A stretch of 64,000 nt of DNA from the NCBI GenBank assembly GCA_026874595.1, contig CM049316.1, positions 62,665,176-62,729,175 of the forward strand. The letters are read 5' to 3'. Shown piece by piece: positions 10,899-22,579 of this stretch. A model generated the notes under the pieces. That model had not been told where the DNA came from. It made no database searches and saw only the letters and a list, made by a program, of their open reading frames with translations. How positions within the stretch are numbered: position 1 is the first letter of the stretch; each line of letters begins with the position of its first letter. Both the position numbers and the translations under genes were made by a program. Origin of the DNA: Sipunculus nudus. Lineage: Eukaryota > Annelida > Sipuncula > Golfingiida > Sipunculidae.

Positions 10899-13494
10899 GA
10901 TGGAGTATTCTGCAAAAGTATTTAAGCTTTTTAGTAATGCATACTTTGATAAGTAGTATATGTTAGGGAGGACCTTGTTGTGCAGAAAAATGTTTGCATA
11001 AATGATATTTGTGTGGATGGGACTAGGTCTATAGTTGTGATAACTGTGATCAGTTTGCAGAACAACACAAGGTGATGGGAAAGCTTTGAATATGGGAGAA
11101 ATAGTATGCTGTACTTAGTAAATTGCCTCACAATGCTTTCTTTTTATGTATTAGAGGTGAAACAACTTATGAGTGGTCACAAATTGTTAATGTACTAGCC
11201 ATTAACATATAATTATATGTAATGTGCACTTTATTATGTAACGATAGAGTAAAAGTAAATGTTAAACCATTAGTTACTGTATATAGATTGCATTAAGTGT
11301 ATATATGTGTGTTTGAATGAATAATATTACAACTGTTCTTTACAATACAGCATTGAAAAACTGTATAGTGCACTGTAAGGTAGGGATATCTTTGTATATA
11401 TTTAGTTGATATACATATTCATTAGGTGAGTGTTCATGTAGTAAACTGAATACTTGTTGTCAAATAGACTTTAGGGTGTAAATTTATTTATAGCAGTTAA
11501 TGAATATTCATTATGCTTTACAGTGATTGGCATGATGTAAATTGGGTACTTTGAAATATGATTATAACTATTTACAGTGATATATCACTAGCTTAACAGA
11601 GCCATCTAGTGTTCAGGCTAGGAACAATTCATAATGATATTGCCACCTTAACTTGTTCTCATATATGGAAATACACGAAGGAATTATCCAGTATTAATAT
11701 TTTCCCCTGAGCTACTATAGTTCACTGGATGATCACCAGGTGGCAGTGATGAGCAAGTGATGTATTGTAGTGAATAATACTCTGCTGAAGTACCCTGTTT
11801 TTTTAACTTTCTCATCATCAGCAATAGTATGAAAACGTGCTTTCAATAATCTATTTTGCTTTTGAATTGTTGTGTTGATGTTTTTGATCTGATAATTCCA
11901 GTTGATTTTCAGCAGTGGTGCAATGATTATTTCATGTACAGACATTCTTCTATTGCATTAACTTAAACATTCCTGTGCTTTTTAACTACATCATTTTTTA
12001 TATTCAGATGTACTCAGCACTGAAGTGCTGCAGTCTGTTCCACTACCAGATCCACCTGGGGGTTTTTTGTGATTAATTTTTCTGTAGACTGACTAGCCAA
12101 ACAAATTATGCACCAGTGGTGGAAAGTTGACATTGTGTGATTTTTGGTATCATACCGTATAATTTAAACATTATTCACTTTACAGCCTGATTGACTTGTC
12201 TCTAATATATCTGTGATTCATGGCATCTTAAGCAAGTCCTTCAGTGATTTGGCCATGACCTACCGGTATGTGTGATGTGAAGTCCAGGAATCACTGTGGA
12301 AAGGGGTCAGCAGCTCTTGATGGTTCTGTAGCTATGGGTGCCTCTTTTGCATGTCATATCTATTATAGCATCATAAAGTTATAAAGCATTGTTCCCTTTC
12401 ATGTCTATTTCATGCAGATTATGGGAAAATGTTGCTAAGTGTGGACTTTTTTTTAGATTATTTACTGGAAAATTAAATCACCTAAGTAATTGTTTTCTCA
12501 ACAGTAATTTATTGATTTTTCTCTTTCTGTCCATGGTGCAAAATATATTGACTCTTTTGCTTTGCCAAAAAATAAACAAGAATAAACAGGTTGACAGGGA
12601 AGTGGAACAGACTATAAAACTGAGACCTCCATGAAACATTATAAAGTGCAGACTAGCAGTGATCAGCAACAACCTGTGAAAATGTGATGGATGTAAAAAA
12701 TGTCTTGATGATTTGATATATTTAAAGTAGAGATACTGCATATTGTGTATGGCAGGTACTGTGAAGGTCAAGGTCTTATTTTATAGAGGTCAAGGTCACA
12801 GTGAGAGTGACTGTGGTACATTAAAATGTTCATATTTTTGTCAAAATGTTAATGTTTTAATGAGAGTTCTGAATCTGCAAGTTTGGGACATGAGGATTTT
12901 TCAAAGTGTAATGATACATGAATCATTTGCATAAATTATGTAAATTCATTGAACATTAATAGTATGTTTAGCAATACAGCAATGACAAGACTGCTAACTA
13001 CTCTTCTTGTTGTTTGCGATGATCGTTAGAATGTTTTGTTGATATACAAATATAGTGAGATGCAACTTGCTTAGTAGTAGTTGACAGTGTACATAAAGGA
13101 GTTTATGTGTAAGTGAAAATAGTGAAGATAGTGATTAAATAGACTTAGATTAACACATCGATTGTTATTATCATGTTTTTAGAGGAAATGTTGACTGTTT
13201 ATGAATACACAGAATGTGTAATGTATATAAAAATATAATCACTTTGCACTGGAGACAAAATACATGTAATGCTTTTATACTATTAGTGCAGGTCAAACAA
13301 GCAGGTTTTGCCAGAAACTGTGGTTGCTTTTCAAATTTGCCAGGTTGAATTTTACATAATTGCTACTGTATCCCTCTTTGTGAAAAAATTGTCTGTTCTC
13401 AGTCTCTGTTCTCAGTCTCATTATAATACAAGGGTCTAACCCAACTTTAGTTTACAAATATGCAGAATGTTTATTCACAATATAATTCATGTGT
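10899..13494. other. Intergenic or 3'-flanking sequence
   Basis: No gene or repeat with clear boundaries was seen. Two CTCF-like words lie at 11599-11612 and 11733-11746. Near 12760-12810 there are three AGGTCAAGGTC-like words (AAGGTCAAGGTC, GAGGTCAAGGTCAC). The open frames at 11733-11945, 12389-12634 and 12478-12771 are short and unsupported. Confidence 0.4.
11599..11746. promoter_or_regulatory. Two CTCF-like motif matches
   Basis: TCACCAGGTGGCAG (11733-11746) differs at one position from the common CCACCAGGTGGCAG form of the animal CTCF core. GAGCCATCTAGTGT (11599-11612) reads on the other strand as ACACTAGATGGCTC, a weaker match. They lie between the upstream gene's 3' end and DPM1. Motif matching alone is weak evidence. 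Confidence 0.25.
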
Positions 13495-13852
13495 AAACAC
13501 ATTCCATTTGGAACCTGAGTCCAAGTCCAATACAAATAACCTTAAAAAGCAATTTGAAATGGAAATTTCAGATTATCATGTACATTTTAAAGTTAGTTCC
13601 CACATTACTATATTGGTTAATAACAATTATAGCTCCTGATGCAGAACAAAGTTTGGTATATATAGTGTTATTATTTTGTAATATTCTGTTTGTAGTTCGC
13701 ACATGACATGTACATAAGTCTTTATAATGTGACAGGGTTTCTTTTCTATTGGACTCTAAACAGAATCTGCACGATTTCTTGAGTTCTCACTTCCTATTCA
13801 GAGTACATGTCAGAGTCAGGAACCTTTGAGTCCAAGTCCCTAAAAAGTAGGT
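13495..13852 (+). mobile_element. Dispersed GAGTCCAAGTC element, copy 2
   Basis: Starts near GAACCTGAGTCCAAGTCC and ends CTTTGAGTCCAAGTCCCTAA. The centre contains AGCTCCTGATGCAGAAC followed by AAAGTTTGGTATATATA. It shares order and wording with the copies at 5804-6500 (reverse) and 46495-47035. No coding capacity. Confidence 0.65.
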
Positions 13853-15225
13853 GTAAATGGAGAAAAGGGTGAAGATATAGGCCGTCAAAACATGGTTGTT
13901 TAGAGCGTTTCAAGGCAAATTATATCCACATGAATGTTTTTTGTGATGCGGGCTTAATGAAATGAGCAAAATCAGGTAAGTATGTGTCTGTTCCATATAG
14001 AGAGTTTTCTTTCTTGGATTGTAATGAATTTGATTTTGAAGACCAGCCATCCACTAAACCCCTTTCTCAATGGGATTGTTTTGTGTAGAAATTACCTCTG
14101 GCAAACTGATGACTCAAGGTGACAAAAACATTAGCTTCTGACATTTTGAAGAACTATTTTGAAAACCACAAGAAAAGTTTACATGTGACAGTTAAGTACT
14201 AAAAATTTCAAAAAAAATTTATAAAATGGCAAACTTACTTGAAATTTTTCCTGCCAGTTTTAAAATTCTTCAATGCCATACTGTATTCAAGAACTAATAT
14301 AAATTAGGCAAACACAAAAAAAAATTGTATACGAATCACAAATCCTATTTTTCATGGAGAAAAATTTATTTTCATTAATTGAATTTTGAATTGGATTGTA
14401 AAATATATATTAATTTATGTACCCGGTTTATCATTTGGAAGTGTATAAATCGTTTAATGTGGTGCATTATCAGCAGCAAGTGTCTGTAACACTCTCAAGA
14501 AATTGACATAAAGTGAAATACAAAAAATTTGCATCTTTGAAGATAGCTAGTGTTTCGAGTATAAACAAAGTAATGTGTTTTTTAGCAGCTCAGCAGTGAG
14601 AAGCTTAAGTTCTGATTACCACTAAAATGGCAGCATGCATGTTATAAAAATAACCGTTTGATCATATGCCTTTGTAAGACCTCTTCAGAAGTAATGCCTT
14701 TGGTAATGTTAATGTCAAACCACTGATATAGCATGTGGTGTTCAGATTAAAGAAATCAAAGCCACTTATCATCTGCTAAAGTCATGACAGACTGGCCAAG
14801 TAAGCCATCGGGGATTGCCTTACCATTTCAGAAATTATTTATTTTTTTTATGTGTAAAGGATTCAAGAGACTTAAATCAGTTATGTTACTTCCAGTTGAC
14901 AAACTTACCAGTAGTTTTTAAATAAAATTGATCCATATTTAAAATAAGGAAATCCAGTTGCTGTATTTCACTGGTACAACTAAGATATAGCCTATATTTT
15001 GCTATATATTTCAGACTAATGTGTACAAAATTTGTACCATTCAGTATAGTGGAACAGACAAAATGGCAAAATTTACAGTTATCAGACTGTGTTATACACA
15101 TTTGTTGCAGATTTACTCTTATCAGGGACAAGTCAGTTCGGTTAATTAGCACCTGTGGTCAGAAAGAATTATGATCTGCAATTCACTCAGCATACAGTGT
15201 ATTGAATAGGAATGAAGGTTTAACT
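13853..15225. other. No feature seen
   Basis: AT-rich sequence without supported features. A minus-strand frame at 14886-15152 (88 codons) has several Cys residues but no recognisable motif. Confidence 0.4.
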
Positions 15226-15422
15226 CAGGGGCGGATCCATTATTTGGGAAAAGGGGGGGTCTAACCCAGGAGGACTAATGAAACTAAAAAAAGGTCCCCA
15301 GGTCTGGGAAAAAGGGGGGGGGGGGGGCAGGCCGCAAAATTTTGTCTGAAGCCATTAAAAAAACCTTGTTTCTGATGAAAAAAGGGGGGGGGGGGTCTGG
15401 ACCCCACCGGATCCACTTCTCT
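15226..15422. mobile_element. GGATCC-ended MITE with poly-G tracts, copy 1
   Basis: Begins CAGGGGCGGATCCATTATTT and ends ACCGGATCCACTTCTC, an imperfect inverted repeat also seen at 19414-19617. It carries G tracts near 15312-15327 and 15385-15394. CAGGGG termini resemble hAT ends, but no clean 8-bp target duplication is visible. Confidence 0.55.
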
Positions 15423-15880
15423 AACTGATGACAGTGGATGACATGCTTTTTGCAACTTTCTTTATTTCAAGTTTCTTATATAAAGGGCTTAATTAGAATA
15501 GTCTAGTAGGTGGAGCTCCAATTAAGGAATGACTGTAAACCCCAGTAATTATGTAGTTCTTTAGACTGGCCATTTTTCTACTGTTGGGGTGCACTCTGTT
15601 GTGGTCATGACCCTGGCCAAGGGTCTGGGATACCAGATTTAAACCTTTGCAAGTAAATTGCAACCACAGTTTACTGTTGTGTACATATTTATCATCAGAA
15701 GAATTGTATTATATAAAGAGTAAGTCTTATTTAAGTTATTGTTGTACATACGTGAGAACTAGCACAAACTTGTTTATGTGATGTAATGCTAGAAATTGCA
15801 GTGCTCTCATGCACACTTTAATAATGCCAAGATGTAAAATAAATATATTAAACCCACCTATTGTTAATACAATCGAAGGG

Positions 15881-16820
15881 TCATAGGGAACACTTGATAG
15901 AAGATGAGATATCTATGTGGTCTTGTATCATATTACATCTATAGCAAAGCTTCATGTACCACCAAAATCCACACTGTAGGCACCAGTTATCAAAAGGTGT
16001 GAACCAAAGATTTATATCTAAGTGTTTACGTTGTTTATGTTTATTTAATGAACATAGTTTATAGTCTTGCCTCATGAGAACAGATCTAGTTCTACCATGT
16101 ATAAATGTACACTTGTCTCATTATAAATATTGATATATAACGGTGAATTGCTTGAACAATCAGATACATATTTACACATTTTTGACTAGTCAGTGTTAAA
16201 TGTAAAAATCATACACAGAAAAAAAATCAAACGTCACTTACAGGGGTAATGGTCACTTGAAAACCCTAAGGTTTCTTGAAAGGTCCATTGAAGCGTCTTT
16301 AGTGTACTGAAATTATATACTTTTCCACTCTGATGATACCCCTGTCTGATCTGTATTGAAATGAAAAACCATGTATTCTTCATACTGTCAAAAGGAAACC
16401 TGCAGAACCTCAAGTAATATTTAAGATTCTGAGGAAATACATTTAAAATCCCCCCAAAAATCACTCTTGTGGACATGGCCAACATGTAATAGAAAAACAG
16501 ACTTTTTCTCCAGGCTTTCTTAAATGAATTCAGATCCATATTTGCATACTTTTCCCATGTAATATTCAAATCTCTTATAGTTGTAATATCTCTATTGATA
16601 TTAAGAAAAACAAGGGACGTTAACATAATGTTTTAGACACTATAATCAAGGTTAAATGGTCTGCTCCATGGTGAATAATAAGATATGCTACAGTATTAAT
16701 AACCAGTCCAAAAACAAAGTGGAACTTAAACTGTATCAGAAATGATTCTTCCTTGGAAATGCCAAACTCATAAGTTCGCACATTTCTTAGGAATAATGTG
16801 AATATGTGCCGGTAAACCAT
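15881..16820 (-). pseudogene. Cluster of minus-strand reading frames, possibly a decayed membrane-protein gene
   Basis: Three consecutive minus-strand open frames. The first (16820-16620) starts at an ATG in a good context (AAAATGG) and encodes a hydrophobic stretch FHFVFGLVINTVAYLII. The second (16626-16234) continues in another frame with TSLVFLNINRDI and FFYYMLAMSTRVIF and runs into a donor-like CCCCT|GTAAGTG near 16240. The third (16075-15881) follows after an AG-rich acceptor-like site. A one-base frameshift near 16625 would join the first two into one protein of about 190 residues with several membrane-like segments. I do not recognise the family. It may be chance. Confidence 0.25.
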
Positions 16821-16939
16821 TTTATGTTATTAAAGAACAATGAACAGTATATGTATTGCCATTTCTTAATGAGCAATTAAAGCCATTATGAAGTTTGCAT
16901 GGTGTAAAGCTAAGATTCTGGATGCAGGGAATGCGGATC

Positions 16940-17149
16940 CGGCATGCCGAATGCGGATAAAAATAAAAAATTGTCTAAAAAGTGAGATTCCAGATGCACG
17001 AATCCGGCATATATGAAATCGCTATATGTAGTGATATTTGCCAGTTCCGCATGGTATATCTAATGCGACGTTTGGAAATATTACATGCTGTCGGATACCG
17101 CTGTAGGTCCGGTACATAAGAAATCTCTCAACACGCATTCTGCATGCCG
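16940..17149. mobile_element. Small palindromic MITE-like element
   Basis: CGGCATGCCGAATGCG (16940-16955) and CGCATTCTGCATGCCG (17134-17149) are inverted repeats matching at 15 of 16 positions, about 180 bp apart. The interior repeats words such as AATCCGGCAT. No coding capacity. Confidence 0.5.
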
Positions 17150-17427
17150 TGCATATTGAATATTAGTTTTAGACTTGTCTTTTAGTCTTACCAGGGTTGT
17201 GACAGATTTTGGAATCTGGAATATATCAGGTTTTGGTTGTTGTGAGCTTTTTGAAGATATATATTTGTATGTTACAATATGGTTTACAGAAAAGTGCCAA
17301 CAATCTTCACAGCAGAAAAATGTTATCTAAGAAGTATTATGTAGTACACGGTGTAAAAACACATATTCAAGCTCTTACAAAAAATGTCGAACCTTACAAG
17401 AGGGGCCTCACATGAAACAAACGTAGA

Positions 17428-18348
17428 TTTTTAGCTCAGCTGACTGTAAGTCATCTGAGCAATAGCGATCACTCTTTTTTCCGTCGTCCGTCCGTCTGTC
17501 TGTCTAGCAGTCCGTTAACCAGGCACAAATCGTAACCGCTGGACCCAGAATCTTGTAACTTTACATAATGAGAGATCCAAGAAAAATCTCCTTGGAAACC
17601 AGAAATTAGGTCTCTGTAGCCAATATCCTTCGAGCTATGGGGCCCCAAAGTACCCCCCCCCCCCCCCCAGAATAGTGAAAATTTCATACAAAAACTTCAA
17701 TATCTCATTAACTGCATCAATGATGGTCATGATTTTTGGCATACATATTGACCATGAGATGTTTTTTAATCAGTTTCTGCAGACTGGTGGCGCCACCGGT
17801 ATTTTTCGATTTTTTACGAATTGTTTTCTCTATTTGTGAACATTTGTTAACAGGGCAACAATCATAAAGACTGGACCCAGAATCTTCATTCTTGACACAG
17901 TGAGAGACCTATGAAAAGTCTCCATCGTAACTTGAAATAAGGTCTCTGTTACCCATTTTGAGCTGTGGGGCTCCCAATCCCCCCCCCCCCCGGTATTAAT
18001 GGAAAATTTGATAAAAAAAACTGCAACATCTCAATAACTACTGATTGTCATGATTTTTGGCATACATATATTTATCAAGAGGTGTTCCATCAGTTCCTGC
18101 AGACTGGTGGCGCCACCTGTATTTTTTTTCAAATTTTTACAAAAATACAGCCACCTGTATTTTTTTTTTAAAGTTTAAGCATTTTTTTCTCTTTTTTTCA
18201 GATATATAAATACAGACACAACTCACCTGTTGGTTAATCTGTTTGATGCTTCAGTTGAATGGGTATATACTACCATTCACATGATAAAATTTCCTTTTGC
18301 GAATCTCTTCCCAGTCAGCTGAGCGTCATGACCCGTGGGTCAATTGTT
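17428..18348 (+). mobile_element. Helentron-like non-autonomous element, family A copy 1
   Basis: 5' end TTTTTAGCTCAGCTGAC; its first 11 bases GCTCAGCTGAC (17434-17444) recur as the exact inverse GTCAGCTGAGC at 18314-18324, just before a terminal palindrome TGACCCGTGGGTCA (18329-18342) and AATTGTTT. The 5' end itself forms a hairpin with CATCTGAGC. It is followed by a GTCCGTCC-rich segment, then two related blocks, each with a CCAGAATCTT word, a poly-C tract, and GGTGGCGCCACC (17786-17797, 18106-18117). Asymmetric inverted repeats plus a 3' hairpin and insertion at T-rich sites are the established Helitron2/Helentron architecture. No Rep/helicase frame is present. Confidence 0.7.
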
Positions 18349-18659
18349 TCATGACATGCTTTGCCAAATGTACCTTACTAATATTTTATATAGGCCCTAA
18401 TCGATATTGGAAGGAAAGTTTAATATTTCTGGTTGAACATATTTGTAAGTACTTATACACTTCACAACAAAGTGTGATAAAGATATATCTAATGGAAACT
18501 GCTTGTATCATCACAAATTACTGATTCTCCCATCGATTTATGCTGCTTCTTCTTGTCGGTTTCAACTAAAGTACTGCTACGTGCGATCATATATATTTAT
18601 ATATGAAGACATTTTTTCTACATGTATCTGTGAGAATTACATATGATTAGATAAAATAA

Positions 18660-18971
18660 GATAAGATAACATTTATTTGCCTTCAGTTCCAGGAATTTTC
18701 AATTCATTACTTGCAAATAAATAAAATCAAATAAATACATAAAAATAACACAGAACGTATTTGATTATGCATGTAAAAATAAGCATGTAGAAATAAGCTG
18801 CAGATAAAACTCATAATTCAAAACATTAAATATATCTAGAGGGTTGTGAGTTAAAAAGTTTAATACTGTATGACACAAGAGATTTTTTAAAGTATACATG
18901 ACAAAGTTACAAATTGAATAAGTAAAGAATATATGTTTCAAATAGGTTCGGAAATAGGTGGAGTCGAACAT
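18660..18971 (-). mobile_element. LINE 3'-end fragment (CR1-like C terminus)
   Basis: Minus-strand frame 18971-18765 encodes KHIFFTYSICNFVMYTLKNL and later HNPLDIFNVLNYEF, which resembles the conserved C-terminal extension that follows the reverse transcriptase in CR1/L2-type LINEs. After the stop comes a short AT-rich tail that reads ATAAGATAAGATAACATTTA on the + strand, like a LINE 3' microsatellite. Strongly 5' truncated. Confidence 0.4.
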
Positions 18972-19413
18972 GTGGTTAATTCTCGAACAATATTTTTTAC
19001 ATAGATTTGTGGTAATATTTTACATAATGTACAGATTTTGTACTTTTAATAGTACTATGAACCAAAAATTGATATATGTGTGATGTAACAATTGAAACTA
19101 GTATCGTACAAAGGCATTTCAGGAGTTCAAAAGATAGCCTGATTTCTTGATTGGGAGTTGTCTAAGATAAACATATAGCGTTGGAATTTTGAAAGACTCC
19201 CACAGTGGTAATTCTAGCACACAGCCAAAAGTCAATTATTTACTTTCCGAAGGACTTTATTTGAATATGAATCATGTTGGATATGGGCCCTTTGTATAAA
19301 TATCAGGCCAAGGCGGTTTGACAAAAGACCAAGGTCTGGCCTTGTTACGTGGTTTTTTATCTTCTTTGTAGTATTGTATTTTCGCACGTTTGTCAAAGGA
19401 TCCAGTTCGGTTC

Positions 19414-19617
19414 CAGGGGCGGATCCAGGATTTAGGGAAGGAAGGGATTTGATTTTACAGCCAAGGACTGTTGCCCTTAAAAAGGGCCACATGCAACCTA
19501 CGGGAGTGGGGAGGGTAGGGGTAGTCTAAAAATGGGAAAACATTGCAAAAAAGGCAATATCTCGGAATCAGGGGAGGGGTTTAAATACCCCAACCCCCTC
19601 TGGATCCACCCCTCCTG
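19414..19617. mobile_element. GGATCC-ended MITE, copy 2
   Basis: Left end CAGGGGCGGATCCAGGATTT; right end CTGGATCCACCCCTCCTG is its imperfect inverse. About 204 bp, no coding capacity. Same family as 15226-15422. Similar GGATCC-plus-homopolymer remnants are at 26700-26775 and 28186-28258. hAT affinity is suggested by the CAGGGG ends but not proven. Confidence 0.6.
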
Positions 19618-21070
19618 TGTTGACTGAAAAGATAATGGCCATCGCTGAGAATACTGGTTTCAACAATGTTATAATTTATAACTTTCAAAAACACTATTTC
19701 TTTTGAATCTTTAAACAAAAATACTATTTATGGGTGTTACACCAGAAAGTAACTAAAAATACATCAATTTATTCAAGTATTCTTGCCAAAATTATCTTGC
19801 CGATTGAGTTAGTATTTTTCAGTTGTATTCTTGGTTCAGAAGATAATATTACTGCAGATTATTTGAAATCGGCAAAAAATGTTTTTATGAGAAGTGTGCC
19901 CAAGTAATAAAACATTCAACGTATTAAATCCCCTTGTATCCTTTAGGCTTCTTTTCAATATTTGCATCAATTTTCCGCAAATATGTTAGAAACGCTCACC
20001 GGGAAAAGGATTACAAAGAATTCTTGGATGATGGCCAGCATGTGTTCACATAATGAAAAAGACGCTGAGTTTTCAAATTTCAGATGCCAGATTATATGAC
20101 TAAGTAGTTCTGGAAAAGGCTTGGGTTGTAGTATAAATGTAACTGAGAATCTTAAGTGGTAAACAAATATACAACATACAGGCTGCTAAAATCATGAGCT
20201 ATTCGGACAGGAAACAATAGATAAACTCGTACGCAAAAGAAACATGTAACAGAAGAAATTTCAGGTTACCTGTGAAAAAAACTGATCCGGTAATGGTGTA
20301 AGCTGAAAGGTTTAGTTGTTGTTTGAGAAAAATATTCTTGTAAACAAGTGTTTGTATAGGGGTGGAAATCCTCGAACTGATGCATGAAGAACTAAACCGG
20401 TACATTGGCATTTTAATGCAGTTGATGAAGCAAGGATGAACTTTTCTGAGGTACAAATGCAGGATGGTGAACTGGAAATGGTGAGAAACTAATGGGAAGC
20501 CAAATTACCAAAAAATACCACAGTGATATTATGAAGTTAAGCACCAAAAACCAATGAATTATATTGGAGTATTCACTTACCAATATGCTTCTGATATCAT
20601 ATGTACTCAATGGAAACAATGAATTGAGCGTTATATACATGAATAATACTGTATTTAATTGCTTAAAACATATGAACTTATGTTACGACCATTGTTGAAA
20701 TGTAATTATATAATGTAAAACTAGTCATCAATTGTCTGTTCACCAGCAAATAAAAGGGTAGGCGAACAATGGTGTTTTACAGTACATGGATAAATGTGGT
20801 GACCGAGTCCGTATGTATCACTGCAGTTGTCATTTGATAGCAGCCAGTTTGTGTGATGGATTTATAACCACTACATTTCACAAGTGCCACCAAACCTAAA
20901 GATTTCAAGTTTACTGTTGCTGCATTTTCTATTAGTACCTTATGTTCAGCGACAAAAGAGTCCAGTTATAATTTCGTTGTCACAGTGCGAGGTAGTTTCG
21001 TATGACCTATGTGTTATTGTGTGTGAAACTACCTGCTGTATAGTAACTAGATGATTATCTATTCAAGGTG
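19618..21070. other. No feature seen
   Basis: AT-rich sequence. The overlapping minus-strand frames at 20199-20456 and 20413-20640 have no domain or codon support. Confidence 0.4.
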
Positions 21071-21075
21071 CGTTG

Positions 21076-21525
21076 AAGGGGTCCAATCACATATAAACTA
21101 AAGGAAATTCCTTAGAGCTTTCATAAAAAATATGCAAGAAAACTTGGCAATCACCACACACAGGCTCCTTGTTTTGTTTATATTAACGTGTTAATAATAT
21201 GTGGGGGCCCGCCAAAATAATAAAAAAAAATATCAACAAGGTCTTTGGCAGCAAGTCAGATAGGCCAGAGCTTTGCAAATGGCGTTTTGCAACAGGTGAC
21301 ATTTCTACCTCCGCATATGTGAAACCCACCACCTTTGGTTACATGTTTTCCCGTTTGTCAACATTGCTGTGTTTACAAACATGTTTTTAAACAAGTTCAC
21401 ATATCCTTCACGAAGGCCTTATAAGTACTTTTCACCACCAGTATTACCCAAATATCATTAATATATACACAAAGGAAGCCAGAAATCGCATCAATTCTTT
21501 TCAAGAGGTAGGTGATTGGGCTCCT
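21076..21525 (+). mobile_element. TTAA-type MITE (family C), copy 3
   Basis: Starts AGGGGTCCAATCAC and ends GTGATTGGGCTCCT, a clear terminal inverted repeat. The interior closely follows the copy at 10310-10725 (GTGGGGGCCCGCCAAAATAAT, TTTCTACCTCCGCATAT). The left flank is TTGA and the right flank GTTAA, consistent with a slightly altered TTAA duplication. A SINE starts exactly at its right edge. Confidence 0.75.
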
Positions 21526-21715
21526 GTTAACGACCGGCGCACTTCGCTGGCAACACGGGTTTGATCCCTGGCGTGGCTGTGAGAGTGGGTTGTAGTTTTC
21601 CGTCCAAGGTCGATGGGTTTTCTCCGGTTTCCTCCTACATAACAGACTACCGAACGCCACCATCCGAGCCATGGAGGATGTCTGGCATTAGTTACTATAA
21701 CTAGTAGCACAATTC
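21526..21715 (+). mobile_element. tRNA-derived SINE-like insertion, copy 2
   Basis: GTTAACGACCGGCGCACTTC is followed by a B-box-like GGGTTTGATCCCTGG, then GAGAGTGGGTTGTAGTTTTC, CTCCGGTTTCCTCC and CCGAACGCCACC. Same family as 6015-6195. It is followed after a short spacer by a long AT microsatellite, a common SINE tail context. Confidence 0.65.
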
Positions 21716-21723
21716 GTGTTAAA

Positions 21724-21726
<3 letters not shown>

Positions 21727-21779
<53 letters not shown>
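21727..21779. repeat. (AT)n microsatellite
   Basis: Uninterrupted AT dinucleotide tract of about 50 bases directly after the SINE copy. Confidence 0.95.
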
Positions 21780-21783
<4 letters not shown>

Positions 21784-22242
21784 GAAAGGCATCGCCCCAT
21801 CTTTTAAATATAAAAATAAGACTTAAAAATATAATGGAGGGAATTCCGATCAAAATTATCTCCTTAATTGTTTTCGTTGGTTCATCATTTGTCCTAAATT
21901 ATACTTTTATCTGCTTCCAGAGAAATGTAAATAAAACACAAATCTTTTTAAGAATGGGGTTTGTTGAATGTTTATCGTTTTAACATTTATTCGGTTTTGA
22001 ACAATGATATCTCAGTAAAAAAATCTCAAATTATCCATTAAGGATTTCGCATTGTTGTGTGAATATCCACACTGTGCAGAACCCGACCCATACGAGTACG
22101 GGTTACGGTGTATGTGCACTCAAATGCAAACTCCATAATGCACTAGGGCTTCTAAATAGATCAGCGGTGTAGGTATAAATGTAGAGAATAGGGTAATATA
22201 GTCCGTTCAAATTTGTTGGATAAGAACTGTTTAAAGGCCAAA

Positions 22243-22523
22243 AAAGGTAAGGTTCTTAGGCACCGCCCACGTCAATTTTAAACCGCCGCATCAAACATTT
22301 TTTATATATTTTCATCTTTCAAAAAGAGAAAATAATACAATATTGATAAGATTTCCTTCGTTTTCTAGTGCTTCTAACTGTTTAGCAAAAAATCTGTTAT
22401 TTTCATGCTTTTCGCTGATCATATGATATTTTATCGAAACATACAAAAAAAGGCAAAAAATAAAATATCGCCCGCCCGCACTGGTTTCTGAAAAATAAAT
22501 GTGCCGGAGAGCCATACTTCTTC
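22243..22523 (-). mobile_element. MITE with GGTATGG-type ends, diverged copy
   Basis: Begins AAAAGGTAAGGTTCTTAGGC and ends GAGAGCCATACTTC. The interior includes TCAATTTTAAACCGCCGCATC and CGCCCGCCCGCACTG, which match in reverse the intact copy at 33096-33359. Orientation is opposite to that copy. No coding capacity. Confidence 0.6.
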
Positions 22524-22539
22524 ATTTTGCTTTACGTGG

Positions 22540-22541
22540 GT

Positions 22542-22578
<37 letters not shown>
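22540..22578. repeat. Poly-T tract
   Basis: A run of nearly 40 T residues following the MITE at 22243-22523. Confidence 0.95.
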
Positions 22579-22579
<1 letters not shown>

